Below are positions 26,403-37,383 of a stretch of DNA of 64,000 nt, in pieces; position 1 is the first letter of the stretch, and every line of letters starts with the position of its first letter. A program made the translations under genes and the position numbers. The notes under the pieces were generated by a model that was not told the origin of the DNA, searched no databases, and saw only the letters and a program-made list of their open reading frames with translations. The stretch covers positions 168,732 to 232,731 of the forward strand of contig NZ_NQJF01000007.1 in the NCBI RefSeq assembly GCF_002245495.1, written 5' to 3'. The DNA comes from Oceanimonas baumannii. GTDB lineage: Bacteria > Pseudomonadota > Gammaproteobacteria > Enterobacterales > Aeromonadaceae.

Positions 26403-27563
26403 ATGCCAAATTACAAGACTCAGACTCACGCCGTGCGTACCGGCCTTGAGAGCGACACACAGCACGGTGCCGTGGTGCCGCCCATTTACCTGACCAGCAC
26501 TTTTTCCTTTGCCGATTTTAATGAAAAGCGTCAGTTTGACTATGCCCGTTCCGGTAACCCTACCCGTCAGACTTTAATCGATGCCCTGACTCATCTGGAG
26601 GCCGGTGCCGGTGCCGCCGTGACGGCCAGCGGCCTGGGTGCCATTAACCTGATTGTGACGTCCCAGCTGCAGCCGGGTGATCTGCTGGTGGTCCCTCATG
26701 ACAGCTATGGAGGCAGCCAGCGGCTGTTTAACTCTCTGGCCGCCAAAGGATTGTTTGAACTGGCTTATGTGGATCAGACCGATGCCGCGGCATTGGCGGA
26801 AGTGATGGCCCGCAAGCCGCGCATGTTGTGGATTGAAACGCCGTCAAACCCGTTACTGCGGGTGGTGGATATTGAAGCCCTGTGTACGGCTGCCAAACAG
26901 GTGGGTGCCATCACGGTGGTGGATAACACCTTTTTGTCACCGGTACTGCAGCAACCGCTGAAGCTGGGGGCCGATTTGGTGCTGCATTCCACCACCAAAT
27001 ACATTAACGGTCACTCCGATGCCGTCGGGGGAGCTGTGGTGGCAGCGGATGCCGAACTGGCTGAACAACTGCGCTGGTGGGCCAATTGCCTGGGATTAAC
27101 CGGCTCGGCCTTTGATAACTATCTCACCCTGCGTGGCCTGAGAACCCTCGGTGTGCGCATGCGTCAGCATTGTGAAAACGCCGATGCGCTGGTGGCGTTT
27201 CTGCAGCAGCAGCCGAAAGTGAAGGCGGTATATCATCCCAGCTTGCCGGGCAACCCGGGTCATGAAGCCGCCGCCCGCCAGCAACGCGGTTTCGGTGCCA
27301 TGCTCAGCTTCGAGCTGGACACCGACGAAGCCGGCCTGAAGGCGTTTCTGCATGAGTTGCAATTATTCTCTCTGGCCGAGTCTCTGGGCGGGGTAGAAAG
27401 TCTGATCGCGCATCCGGCGACCATGACTCATGCCGCCATGAGCCCGGAGGCGTTGAGCGAAGCGGGCATCAGCCAGCAGTTGCTGAGAGTGTCGGTAGGT
27501 ATTGAGGACAGCACCGATCTGATCAAGGATCTGGAAAACGCATTTAAGGTACTTGGCAAATAA
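26403..27563 (+). CDS. metB: Cystathionine gamma-synthase
   Basis: A 386-residue PLP enzyme that joins cysteine and an O-acylhomoserine to form cystathionine in methionine synthesis. Landmarks are [33 protein letters not shown] and the PLP lysine in [14 protein letters not shown]. The start [17 protein letters not shown] is typical of MetB, and an AAGGAG Shine-Dalgarno lies 6 bases before it. The stop directly abuts the metL start. The pair is MetJ-controlled through the upstream boxes. MetB is favoured over MetC or MetZ by the metJ and metL context. Confidence 0.93.
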   Translation: MPNYKTQTHAVRTGLESDTQHGAVVPPIYLTSTFSFADFNEKRQFDYARSGNPTRQTLIDALTHLEAGAGAAVTASGLGAINLIVTSQLQPGDLLVVPHDSYGGSQRLFNSLAAKGLFELAYVDQTDAAALAEVMARKPRMLWIETPSNPLLRVVDIEALCTAAKQVGAITVVDNTFLSPVLQQPLKLGADLVLHSTTKYINGHSDAVGGAVVAADAELAEQLRWWANCLGLTGSAFDNYLTLRGLRTLGVRMRQHCENADALVAFLQQQPKVKAVYHPSLPGNPGHEAAARQQRGFGAMLSFELDTDEAGLKAFLHELQLFSLAESLGGVESLIAHPATMTHAAMSPEALSEAGISQQLLRVSVGIEDSTDLIKDLENAFKVLGK

Positions 27564-29996
27564 ATGACTATTCTCGAGCCCGAGCCCGGCGCACAGCGGC
27601 CGGTACATAAGTTTGGCGGCAGCAGCCTGGCCGATGCTGCCTGTTTTCACCGGGTGGCCGGTATCATTCACAAGCTGCAGCAGCCTGAAGCCCTGATTGT
27701 GGTGTCGGCCCCGGGTAAAACCACCAACCGGCTGATTGAGTTGCTTAGCCTGTTTGCCAGCGGTGATTCTGCAGCTCCCGAAGCATTGGCCGGCTTGCAT
27801 GTTTTTCAGCGCAACCTGATCGCGTCCTCGTTGTCTGCAGATGATGCGGCCCCCTTGCTGGCAGCCCTGGAAGACGACATTATCACCATTGCGAAAGTGC
27901 TGGAACATGACCGGCTTGATGACTATCAGCGTGCCCTTATTCAGTCTTACGGTGAAGTCTGGTCATCCCGTCTGCTGGCGCGGGTGCTATGCAGCCAGGG
28001 GATGTCTGCCCATAGTCTGGATGCGCGCAGTTTCCTGCGGGTATCCGGCACGCCGGTACAGGTGCAGGAAGATGAATCCCGTCGCCGGCTGGCCGGTATT
28101 CTGGCAGAGCATCCGCAGCAAATTCTGGTCGTCACGGGGTTTATTGCCGCCGATGACCAGGGACGTACCCGACTGCTGGGCCGTAATGGTTCCGATTTCA
28201 GTGCTACCTTGCTGGGCGCGTTGGCCGACAGTTCGCATACCACCATCTGGAGCGATGTCCCCGGAGTGTTCAGCGCCGACCCGCGGCGTATTCCGGAGGC
28301 GCATTTGCTGAAACGTCTGGCATTGCCGGAGGCTGCCGAGCTGGCTCGTCTGGGCTCTCCGGTCCTGCATAGCCGTACTCTTGGGCCCGTGGCGGCCAGT
28401 CGTCAGCAGCTGATGCTGCGTTGCAGCTATCACCCTGATGACGGTCATACCCGTATCGAGCGTCGCCCCCGCCGCGAGCAGGGCGCGCGTATTGTCACCG
28501 CGGTAGATGACACCGTGCTGGTAGAGATGACCATTTCCGATCGCTATCAGGAGCGGGTGGACGCACTGACCGGCTGGCTGGACAAGCGGGGGCTGCCTCC
28601 GCTTGCCTGCAAACGCCTCCCCGAACGCAAGTTGTGGCAGATTGCCTACACCCGGGAGCAGGCCGAACAGGCTTTTCTGGTGCTGCGGGATCATCAGCCC
28701 GCGGGTGGCTTTGAAGGGCTGCAGCAGCGCGAGGGGTTTTCTCTGGTGGCATTGGTAGGCAAAAACGTCACCAGTCAGGCCGAGCAGTGTCTGCAGTTTT
28801 ACCATGCCCTGAATGAGTTGCCACTGGAGTTTATTCAGCCCGCGAAAAATGGTCTCAGCCTGGTGGGCGTGGTACGTAAAACGGCCCTGGATCCCTTGTT
28901 GTTACGGCTGCACCAAAGTCTGTTCAGCCGGCCCCGCCGGGTAGGGGTGTTGCTGTTTGGCCGGGGCAATATCGGCAAGGCCTGGTTGCGTCTCTATAAA
29001 GAGCAAAAAGCGCGGCTGGAGCAGGAACTGAATCTGCGCCTGACCCTGTATGGCGTGTTCGACTCCAGAGGGGCCATGCTCGCCAGCCAGGGACTGGAAG
29101 CAGATATGGTGTTGAACGACTTTCAGCCCCACAGCGTGGTCTGGCCCGACTGGCTGGAAGATCTGGAAGAACATGGTTTTGATGCCATGGTCGCGCTGGA
29201 CTGCACCGCCTCTGCCAGCCTGGTGCAGTATTATCCGGCCATGGTGCAGCAGCGCATTCATCTGATTGCTGCCAATAAGCAGGCGGGAGCGGCGAACCTT
29301 GAATACTACAGGGCGCTGCAGCAGATACTGGCCGAGCACAGGGTCAGGTTTCTCAGTAATGCAACCGTGGGGGCGGGGTTGCCGGTGCAAAGCAGCCTGC
29401 ATCAGTTACGTCAGTCCGGTGAACAGATCCGTGCCGTCAGCGGTGTTTTTTCCGGTACCCTGAGCTGGCTGTTCCAGTATTTTGACGGCAGTCAGCCATT
29501 CTCCGAGCTGTTGCTGCAGGCATGGCAGCAGGGGCTGACCGAGCCTGATCCCCGGGATGACCTCAATGGTCAGGATGTAAAGCGCAAGCTGGTGATCCTG
29601 GCCCGGGAAGCCGGCTTTGATCTGGACCCGTCCCAAGTCAAGGTGGCGAGCCTGGTGCCTGATGATCTGGCTACTCTCAGCAAGGAAGATGCGCTCGATA
29701 ACCTGCATCTGCTGGATGAGGTGCTGGCCGGGCGGCTGGCCGAGGCTCAGCAACAGGGCGGTGTGCTGCGCCATGTGGCCCGCTTTAATGCCGAAACCAA
29801 TGCGGCCAGTGTGGGGCTGGAGGTGGTACCTGCCAATCATCCCTTTGTGCCTTTGCGCCCCGGAGATAACGTGTTCGCCATTGAAACCCGTCATTACCGC
29901 CAGAACCCCATGGTGATTCAGGGGCCGGGAGCCGGCAGGGAAGTGACCGCGGCCGCCATGCAGGCAGACTTATGGCAGCTGCTGGCGGGGCTGTAA
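27564..29996 (+). CDS. metL: Bifunctional aspartokinase / homoserine dehydrogenase II
   Basis: An 810-residue fusion. The N-terminal aspartokinase starts at HKFGGSSLADAACFHRV and includes RNGSDFSATLLGAL. A regulatory middle region contains two ACT-like segments (VDDTVLVEMTISD, GFSLVALVGKNVTSQ). The C-terminal homoserine dehydrogenase has the NAD(P) site LLFGRGNIGKAWL near residue 460 and DCTASASLVQYYP, with NATVGAGLPVQSSL later. It catalyses steps 1 and 3 from aspartate towards methionine. It begins immediately after the metB stop, as in the E. coli metBL operon. Confidence 0.95.
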   Translation: MTILEPEPGAQRPVHKFGGSSLADAACFHRVAGIIHKLQQPEALIVVSAPGKTTNRLIELLSLFASGDSAAPEALAGLHVFQRNLIASSLSADDAAPLLAALEDDIITIAKVLEHDRLDDYQRALIQSYGEVWSSRLLARVLCSQGMSAHSLDARSFLRVSGTPVQVQEDESRRRLAGILAEHPQQILVVTGFIAADDQGRTRLLGRNGSDFSATLLGALADSSHTTIWSDVPGVFSADPRRIPEAHLLKRLALPEAAELARLGSPVLHSRTLGPVAASRQQLMLRCSYHPDDGHTRIERRPRREQGARIVTAVDDTVLVEMTISDRYQERVDALTGWLDKRGLPPLACKRLPERKLWQIAYTREQAEQAFLVLRDHQPAGGFEGLQQREGFSLVALVGKNVTSQAEQCLQFYHALNELPLEFIQPAKNGLSLVGVVRKTALDPLLLRLHQSLFSRPRRVGVLLFGRGNIGKAWLRLYKEQKARLEQELNLRLTLYGVFDSRGAMLASQGLEADMVLNDFQPHSVVWPDWLEDLEEHGFDAMVALDCTASASLVQYYPAMVQQRIHLIAANKQAGAANLEYYRALQQILAEHRVRFLSNATVGAGLPVQSSLHQLRQSGEQIRAVSGVFSGTLSWLFQYFDGSQPFSELLLQAWQQGLTEPDPRDDLNGQDVKRKLVILAREAGFDLDPSQVKVASLVPDDLATLSKEDALDNLHLLDEVLAGRLAEAQQQGGVLRHVARFNAETNAASVGLEVVPANHPFVPLRPGDNVFAIETRHYRQNPMVIQGPGAGREVTAAAMQADLWQLLAGL

Positions 29997-30014
29997 CCGC
30001 CTTCCAGTCACAAA

Positions 30015-30037
30015 AATGCCGGGCAGGGCCCGGCATT
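30015..30037. terminator. Terminator between metL and aspA
   Basis: AATGCCGGG/CCCGGCATT is a perfect 9-bp stem with a five-base loop. On the minus strand it is followed by a T-run (TTTTT in total), so it ends aspA and probably metL too. Confidence 0.75.
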
Positions 30038-30063
30038 ATCTCAGTCGGTTCAGTGGGGTCTGC

Positions 30064-31497
<1,434 letters not shown>

Positions 31498-31766
31498 TAT
31501 TTCCTCTGTACTTGATAGGTTTTGCTACTGAACGTCACGACCCTGCCTGGTTAAGGGAGAGCCTGGCACTGCTTTCGCCAAAGCACGAAAGCAAATCGTA
31601 TACCGGCCGTTGCCGGCACAACCGGACTGTTGGTCTGGCAGCTCCGGCCGGTCATATTCGGGAGGAGACCTGGTTGGTCCAAAACGGAAGTAAGCGCACA
31701 ATCATAGAGCAGCAACGAGGGTTGTTAAAGACGAGGCTCCTGATTAATTGAGTGGCTGTCGTCAGC

Positions 31767-32168
31767 TTATTTTTGCCGTGAGCGCTCGATAATCTCAGTG
31801 AGATCCGGGCACAGGGGAGCAGGCAGGGCGTCGGGACTGAACCAGGCGACGGCGTCGGCATCGTCGTCGGCGACCGGCGTGCCGCCCTGGTAGTGCCCGC
31901 GCACCGCGATCATGACATAGTGATGGGCCAGCTGACCGGCCTCTTCGGCGAGTACGTCGTAGCAGGCAAAGGGAGCCTCCATACTGGCGCTGATGCCGGT
32001 TTCTTCCAGCAGCTCCCGGGCTGCACCTGCGCTCATGGTTTCGCCCCACTCCAGTTTGCCACCGGGAAAACCCCAGTGTCCGGCATGGGGGGCGTATTTG
32101 CGTTTTACCAGCAGCACCTGTTGCTGATGCCAGACCACGGCGATGACGCCGATTTTGGGTGCCTTCAT
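31767..32168 (-). CDS. Nudix hydrolase
   Basis: A 133-residue single-domain Nudix protein. The Nudix box runs from GGKLEWGETMSAGAAREL to LEETGI (about residues 37-61) with all catalytic glutamates. The N-terminus IGVIAVVWHQQQVLLVKRKY and GHWGFPGG resemble the ADP-ribose pyrophosphatase or MutT-like branch. Which nucleoside diphosphate derivative it cleaves is not shown. The next leftward coding region is aspA, 270 bases away, so it probably has its own terminator in that gap, which I could not pinpoint. Confidence 0.85.
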   Translation of the reverse strand: MKAPKIGVIAVVWHQQQVLLVKRKYAPHAGHWGFPGGKLEWGETMSAGAARELLEETGISASMEAPFACYDVLAEEAGQLAHHYVMIAVRGHYQGGTPVADDDADAVAWFSPDALPAPLCPDLTEIIERSRQK

Positions 32169-32245
32169 GGGTATTCTCTGGCTGGATGAATGAACAAGTA
32201 TTGTGCCAAAGCCCGGATGGTTCTGGCGAATTTAATGTTGAAGCA

Positions 32246-32497
32246 TCAGGAGCGGCTGATAAGCCGGTAAACAAACAGTAGAAATAAGGCACCGATGACG
32301 GCGGTCACCAGACTGCCAAAATTAAAGCCGGTGATGCTGCCAAAGCCCAGTCTGACGCCGACCCAGCCACCGACGAAGGCACCGGCAACCCCAAGCAGTG
32401 TGGTGAGAATAAAACCGCCACCGTCACGGCCGGGCATAATCCACTTTGCCAGAACACCGGCAATCAGCCCGAAAATGATCCAGCTTATGATGCCCAT
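32246..32497 (-). CDS. GlsB/YeaQ/YmgE family small membrane protein
   Basis: An 83-residue, strongly hydrophobic protein with three predicted membrane segments (about residues 2-20, 29-50 and 57-79) and glycine-rich turns. MGIISWIIFGLIAGVLAKWI and MPGRDGGGFILTTLLGVAGA form the transglycosylase-associated/GlsB pattern. Members are inner-membrane proteins linked to general stress, with no proven activity. A GGGAGCG Shine-Dalgarno precedes the ATG. It stands alone between the Nudix gene and the DUF1513 gene. Confidence 0.88.
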   Translation of the reverse strand: MGIISWIIFGLIAGVLAKWIMPGRDGGGFILTTLLGVAGAFVGGWVGVRLGFGSITGFNFGSLVTAVIGALFLLFVYRLISRS

Positions 32498-32589
32498 GAT
32501 TCGCTCCCTTGATTGTGTTGACCTTTACAAGCATAGCCCAGCGGACGTCGTCACCGAAGCCTGACATGCGACAGCGGCGTCGGTTTTCA

Positions 32590-33663
32590 CTAGTCAATCA
32601 GTGACCAGTGGTTATCCCATTGCCAGGGGGAATAAAAACGGCGTTCCCGGCCCTGTTGATCGAGCTGACAGATACCGCCCTGACCGCTGCCCAGCCAGAT
32701 TTCTCCCTGCTTTGCTGCCGCGCCTGAGGCATCAGGCAGAGGAGCTATCCGGATCAATTCGCCACTGTGCCGCTGCCACAGGCCATAGCAGTTGCCCGGC
32801 GGTGAGGTGGCGGCGATATAGTCATCGGTCACGGCAATGCTGGCAATATAATGATTGAAGCGGGCCCAGTCGAGGGGGCTGCCCCCCAGAGGCTGCAGTG
32901 CCTGACCACGGTGGTGGCGCACAATCAGAGGCGGAAAAGCGTCAGGGTTGCCACGATATTGCTGACCGGTAAACACCTCACCGTCACTGGTGACCGCCAG
33001 ATGCCGGATGGACAAATGTTTATCAACCAGGCTGCGCTGTTCCATGATGTGTCCGCTGGTGGCGTGCAGGTAGCACAGGCTGGGATGCATGGTGTCCAGG
33101 TTCAGTGGTTTGCGGCCCAGAGTATGTACGCCTCCTACACCTATTACCAGGTTGCCATCAGGCAGCCGGCAGATTTCATGGGGCCCCAGCCCAATGCCGG
33201 AAAACTCATGCACCTTGGTGAGCTGTTCATGATGCAATGCATAGACGCCGATGATGCCTTCGCTGGTGCTGCGTACACCTTCGGTGGTGTAGAGCAACTT
33301 ACCGTCTGTGCTGAAGACGCCATGGCCGTAATAGTGGCGTTCCGGGTCGGCCTCACGCACCTGCAGCAAGTTGCCTTGCTGGTGGTGGAACAGCGCCAGG
33401 TAGCTGCCGGGGCGACGGGCATGGCACACTGCCAGCGGCCGGCTGGGGTGGGTCGCGATGCCGTGGCCCCGGGCCGGCAGCGGCAGCTCATAACGCAGGC
33501 TGCCATCCATATTCAGGGCTTGCGCCACGTAGCGGCCGCCGTCACGACGGCCGCCGCCTATCAGGTAATGGTGCCGGCCGGCTGGCAGGGCACAGCCCGC
33601 CAGCCCCAGGCTGCATAGCACGCCGGCGGCGGACAGTCCCTGCAGGAATTGTCGCCGGTGCAT
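32590..33663 (-). CDS. DUF1513 family Tat-exported lipoprotein-like protein
   Basis: A 357-residue protein with a twin-arginine signal (RRQFLQG at residues 3-9) followed by a lipobox (LAGC, Cys24). The mature part looks like a beta-propeller-type fold with repeated short strands and is typical of the DUF1513 family. Its ATG overlaps the stop of the preceding imelysin gene (TGATG), so it is the last gene of the imelysin/DHOR operon. DUF1513 proteins recur beside imelysins; their function is unknown. It may help handle iron or redox in the envelope, which is inference. Confidence 0.8.
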   Translation of the reverse strand: MHRRQFLQGLSAAGVLCSLGLAGCALPAGRHHYLIGGGRRDGGRYVAQALNMDGSLRYELPLPARGHGIATHPSRPLAVCHARRPGSYLALFHHQQGNLLQVREADPERHYYGHGVFSTDGKLLYTTEGVRSTSEGIIGVYALHHEQLTKVHEFSGIGLGPHEICRLPDGNLVIGVGGVHTLGRKPLNLDTMHPSLCYLHATSGHIMEQRSLVDKHLSIRHLAVTSDGEVFTGQQYRGNPDAFPPLIVRHHRGQALQPLGGSPLDWARFNHYIASIAVTDDYIAATSPPGNCYGLWQRHSGELIRIAPLPDASGAAAKQGEIWLGSGQGGICQLDQQGRERRFYSPWQWDNHWSLID

Positions 33664-34661
33664 CAGTCACCGTCCGTGGCGTTAAAGCCCAGGCTGATCC
33701 CCAGGGCTTCGGGCAGGCGCAGTTTTAGTGTGCTGCCAAGATGGTCAAAAGACACCTTGAAACGCAGCAGGGCGGCATAGTTGTCCCCCCGCAGCCAGTG
33801 CGCCAGGCTATCGCCTGCAGGCAGGTGATCGAGGGTGTCGGCAAAGGCATCGTCCAGTTCGGTCATGAGCACGCTTTCATTGTTCTGCTCAAGGTAAGTA
33901 CGAATGCCGCCGGTGCGATATTCCTGTTCCAGGCTGGTCAGACTGGTGCGTAAAAAGTGCAGCGACTGTTCGCTGCGCCAGGCCTCGGCAAACAGCGGGC
34001 GAGGGTGCGCGGCGGTGTTGAGCGGTAAATCCAGCTTCTTTTCAATGCGATCGAAGCGATGGGCGAGCTGGCCGAGGATCTGCACTAGAACGGTCTTGGC
34101 ACCGCCTTGCGCTGTCATTTGCTCAAGTTGTTGTTCATAGTGAGACGGGGTGTCCCAGACCTGGTGCAGCTTGTTACTGTTTTGCACCAGTTGCTTGTTC
34201 ACCGCGGGCAGCAGGGAACAGCGCTGCACCTGTGACAGATTTTCATACAGCAGATATTCCACTGCACCCAGGGTAATGCTGGCACCCTTGAGCGGTCCGG
34301 GCTGATTCAGCTGGCGAGTCAGCTGACGGCCGGTGGTGTCTTTCTTGTCTGGCCACAGCTGAAAGGCATAGGTCAGACCGGCTGCATCCAGTGGGCCGCC
34401 GCTCTGGCCCTGATGAGCAGTCCAGGCGGTAAAGGCGGTACGCCACTGCTGCTGTACCGTGGCAAGTGGCTGCTCACCGGCACAATAGGCATGGCTGGTA
34501 TCATCCAGACGGGCCAGCGCTTCAGCCAGTTCAGCAGCCTGCTGGCGCATCAGTGCAAGATGGGCTCCAGTCAGCTGAGTCAGGGCCGGATCAACCGGCG
34601 GCTGGTGCTGGCAGGCAGTCAGTAGTCCCAGAGCGGCAAGAGAAAAAAGGCGGAAGGTCAT
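33663..34661 (-). CDS. Imelysin family lipoprotein lacking the GxHxxE histidine
   Basis: A 332-residue envelope protein. The signal ends in LLTAC with lipid-modified Cys17. The remaining helical body is imelysin-like (AFTAWTAHQ, FQLWPDKKDT, LHFLRTSLTSLE). The usual GxHxxE motif appears only as LGAVEYLLYE, so the histidine is missing while the glutamate stays. Its ATG overlaps the DHOR stop by four bases. Imelysins are associated with iron uptake in bacteria. The role of this His-less copy is unknown. Confidence 0.8.
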   Translation of the reverse strand: MTFRLFSLAALGLLTACQHQPPVDPALTQLTGAHLALMRQQAAELAEALARLDDTSHAYCAGEQPLATVQQQWRTAFTAWTAHQGQSGGPLDAAGLTYAFQLWPDKKDTTGRQLTRQLNQPGPLKGASITLGAVEYLLYENLSQVQRCSLLPAVNKQLVQNSNKLHQVWDTPSHYEQQLEQMTAQGGAKTVLVQILGQLAHRFDRIEKKLDLPLNTAAHPRPLFAEAWRSEQSLHFLRTSLTSLEQEYRTGGIRTYLEQNNESVLMTELDDAFADTLDHLPAGDSLAHWLRGDNYAALLRFKVSFDHLGSTLKLRLPEALGISLGFNATDGD

Positions 34662-36043
34662 AGCGACTCCAGAAAGGCGATGAGTTGTTCACGTTCGCCG
34701 GCGCTGGCAGACAGTACCCGGTTGCGTGCGGCGGCGGCTTCGCCCCCGTGCCAGAGTACCGCTTCGAGCAGGGTGCGGGCCCGGCCGTCGTGCAGGTAAC
34801 GGGCAGACTCGCCGGCCACTTCACCGGTATAGCCCAGTCCCCACAGGGGAGGGGTTCGCCACTCGCGGCCGCTGGCGCTGAACTCGGGCCGGTTATCGGC
34901 GAGATCTTCACCCATGTCGTGCAGCAGCAAATCGGTATAAGGGTAAATTCTCTGACCACTCAGGGCCGGACTCTCATGTTCGCCGGTAGTGTAAGACGGC
35001 GTATGGCAACCGGCACAGCCCAGGGCCAGGAACAGCTGTTTACCGGCCTGCACATTTGGATCGTCCAGGTGACGCCGGGCGGGCACCGCCAGATGCTGGC
35101 TGTAGAACGTGACCGAGTCGAGAATGTCATCGCTCACTTCCGGTTTCCCGCCATCGGGATAGTGTTCGCAGCGCTGAGCCGAAGTACAGTCATCGGCGGG
35201 AGCCAGGCCAGAGGTCAGGCCCATGTCGCCGGCAAAAGCGCCGGCATTTTGCTGGCGCAGGTTGGGTTGACCGGCCTTCCAGCCAAAACGGCCAATGACG
35301 GTTGCTTCCTGAGCGTTATCCCACACCCGGTTGGCATGGCCGCGAATGCCGTCATTATTTTCATCATCCGGGTCTTCCCGGACCAGCAGATCGGACTCAC
35401 GAATGGCTTCCAGCAGGCCGAGGCCAATCATCGGCGGAGCGATACGGGCCGAGGTCATCAGCTGCGCGCCGGGCTCGCCGTAGCCTGGATTATCGATAAG
35501 AAGGTGGGGCCGGCGCAGCTCCACGGTGCTGCCATCATCAAAGCGCACCGTTTCCGTGGTGTAGTGAATATTCACCCGGCCTTCGGGAACGGCACCGGGA
35601 ATGGACATATCCTGTAACTGGCCACCATAGACAGGATGAGGGACAACCCCAAGGGTGCGAAGATAAGCCCGGTGTTGCTCGGTTTCTGCGGCGGGCACGG
35701 ATAACCGCACCAGCATGCTGACCGCATTGTCGCCTGCAAACGCGGGCGGATGGCCTCGGCCGTCTTTGATATGGCAGCTCTGGCAGGCATTGGTGTTAAA
35801 CAGAGGTCCCAGGCCGTCGCGGGCGTCGGTAGTGGCCGGCGCGGCGATCCAGGGGTTGCGGAAAAAGCTGTTGCCCACCGAGAAGTCGAGGCGTTTGTCA
35901 AAACTCAGGTTGGCAGAGGGCATGGAAAAGGCGTTGGCACCGGTTTTGGTGGTGGTGGTATCGCCACCGGGTCTGGCTGGGTTGGCCTGAACAGGCAGGG
36001 TCAAAAGGGCGCCTAGCACTAAAACGGTGAGTCGGAAAGGCAT
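34658..36043 (-). CDS. Di-heme oxidoreductase (DHOR / DUF1111 family)
   Basis: A 461-residue secreted c-type cytochrome. A Sec signal occupies residues 1-20 (ending PVQA). Two heme-c motifs are CQSCH (87-91) and CAGCH (343-347). The long middle (PMIGLGLLEAI, GRFGWKAGQPNLRQQNAGAF) is typical of the di-heme thiol-oxidoreductase-like DHOR family. It lies between two imelysins in an apparent four-gene operon, downstream of a hairpin at 36058-36080. It may act as a periplasmic redox partner that reduces or releases iron for the imelysins; this is inference. Confidence 0.85.
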   Translation of the reverse strand: MPFRLTVLVLGALLTLPVQANPARPGGDTTTTKTGANAFSMPSANLSFDKRLDFSVGNSFFRNPWIAAPATTDARDGLGPLFNTNACQSCHIKDGRGHPPAFAGDNAVSMLVRLSVPAAETEQHRAYLRTLGVVPHPVYGGQLQDMSIPGAVPEGRVNIHYTTETVRFDDGSTVELRRPHLLIDNPGYGEPGAQLMTSARIAPPMIGLGLLEAIRESDLLVREDPDDENNDGIRGHANRVWDNAQEATVIGRFGWKAGQPNLRQQNAGAFAGDMGLTSGLAPADDCTSAQRCEHYPDGGKPEVSDDILDSVTFYSQHLAVPARRHLDDPNVQAGKQLFLALGCAGCHTPSYTTGEHESPALSGQRIYPYTDLLLHDMGEDLADNRPEFSASGREWRTPPLWGLGYTGEVAGESARYLHDGRARTLLEAVLWHGGEAAAARNRVLSASAGEREQLIAFLESL

Positions 36044-36057
36044 AAGGACTCCAGAGT

Positions 36058-36080
36058 AAAGGGCCGGACAACGGCCCTTT
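36058..36080 (-). terminator. Hairpin between the first imelysin gene and DHOR
   Basis: AAAGGGCCG/CGGCCCTTT forms a 9-bp stem with a five-base loop in the 63-base intergenic gap. The T-run on the minus strand is only three bases. It probably stabilises the upstream imelysin message or attenuates readthrough rather than stopping it fully. Confidence 0.5.
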
Positions 36081-36106
36081 TGATTTTATTGTTATGTGCC
36101 GCCAGC

Positions 36107-37366
36107 TCAGAATTCGTGATCGGCAGTATCCGGATTCAGGTTATTGATCCCAAGGGTATTGGCTGCCAGCTCAATGGCGCGGGTCTGCTCCACCAGGGCA
36201 TTGATGGCGTTTTGCACCAGCTGGTTACCTTCCGGATTATCGGCAGCGATCAGCTGATCGAAGTACACCTTGTTGAGTTCGGCTGATTGCACCAGCTGAT
36301 AAACTTCCTGTTCACTGGTGCGGAACTGCTCGCTGATGTTTGCAGCGGCCTGGTCATCCTGCTGAGCGACCAGCTGCAGTAGTGACGGGCCCTGCAGGGT
36401 GCTGCCGTCGATGCGCTGATAGGTACCGAACATCAGGTTGCTGATGCCCTTTTCGTTATAGTAATGGGAGTGGTGGGTATTGTCGGAGAAACAGTCGTGC
36501 TCGTCTTCCACCGAGTTGGCTACCAGCGCCACCTTCATGCGCTCACCAGCCAGCTCACCCAGCGACAGGGAACCCATGCCAAACAGCATGCGGCGCAGGC
36601 CTTCTTCTGCCGGCAGGGCGGTGAGTTCGGCGCGGTAGTTGTCTTGTCCCGCTTGCCATTGTGCCGTCATGTATTGCAGATCCTGAATTAACAGTGTGCT
36701 GGCGGCCTGCAGGTAATCGCGACGGCGGTCACAGTTGCCGTGGGTGCAGTCCTTGCCCGTGGCATAATCGGTCCAGGGGCGCTCGCCGGCACCGGCATTG
36801 GTGCCGTTCAGATCTTGCCCCCACAGCAGAAACTCAATGGCGTGATAGCCTGACGCCACGTTTGCCTCGGAGCCGGCCAGTTCGTTCAGGCTGGCCAGCA
36901 GATCGGGGGTAATGTCGGTTACGTCGAGCCGTTCGCCACCGACCTGCAGATGGGTGCTGGCAATGATATTGGCGGTTGCACCCGGGTTGCCCAGCTCGTG
37001 CTGATAGCCCGGTGTTACATAGTCAATCAGGCCTTCATCCAATGGCCAGGCATTCAGCTGTCCTTCCCAGTCGTCGACCACCGGGTTGCTGAAACGAAAT
37101 ACTTCCGACTGCTGGTAAGGGACCCGGGCGGCCAGCCAGGCAGAACGGGCGTTGGTCAGCGTCTGTTCGCCGGGGTTGGCCAGCAGGGCTGCAATGGCCT
37201 GATCCAGGTTTTGTGCGGCAGTCAGTGAATCACGGTAAACGGCAAGGGCGATATCGGCATAGTGCTCTACTACCTGATCCTTGGTAACGGCGGGAGTGCT
37301 GGTCTGAGCGCAGGCGCTGAGCAGGCCACCCAGAGTGACGGCCAGCACAAGTCTATTAAACTGCAT
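36107..37366 (-). CDS. Imelysin family (IrpA-like) lipoprotein
   Basis: A 419-residue envelope lipoprotein. The signal ends at LLSAC (Cys19). The imelysin core shows the complete GxHxxE motif as SGYHAIEFLLWGQDL, the conserved WPLDEGLIDY and later DRRRDYLQAASTLL. This pattern matches IrpA/ICMP proteins tied to iron acquisition. I chose ATG 37366 rather than 37384, because the signal peptide starts there and AAGGAT lies upstream. It is the first gene of an imelysin-DHOR-imelysin-DUF1513 run. A possible Fur site lies upstream. Confidence 0.88.
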   Translation of the reverse strand: MQFNRLVLAVTLGGLLSACAQTSTPAVTKDQVVEHYADIALAVYRDSLTAAQNLDQAIAALLANPGEQTLTNARSAWLAARVPYQQSEVFRFSNPVVDDWEGQLNAWPLDEGLIDYVTPGYQHELGNPGATANIIASTHLQVGGERLDVTDITPDLLASLNELAGSEANVASGYHAIEFLLWGQDLNGTNAGAGERPWTDYATGKDCTHGNCDRRRDYLQAASTLLIQDLQYMTAQWQAGQDNYRAELTALPAEEGLRRMLFGMGSLSLGELAGERMKVALVANSVEDEHDCFSDNTHHSHYYNEKGISNLMFGTYQRIDGSTLQGPSLLQLVAQQDDQAAANISEQFRTSEQEVYQLVQSAELNKVYFDQLIAADNPEGNQLVQNAINALVEQTRAIELAANTLGINNLNPDTADHEF

Positions 37367-37383
37367 TTGTGTATCCTTATGCA

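Noticed and set aside
27564..29996. Possible frameshift or split between the kinase and dehydrogenase halves of metL
   Set aside because: The frame is continuous over 810 codons with both domains intact, as in E. coli MetL.
32246..32497. Toxin or holin-like small membrane protein
   Set aside because: The glycine-rich three-segment pattern fits the GlsB/YeaQ family better, and no partner antitoxin or lysis gene is adjacent.
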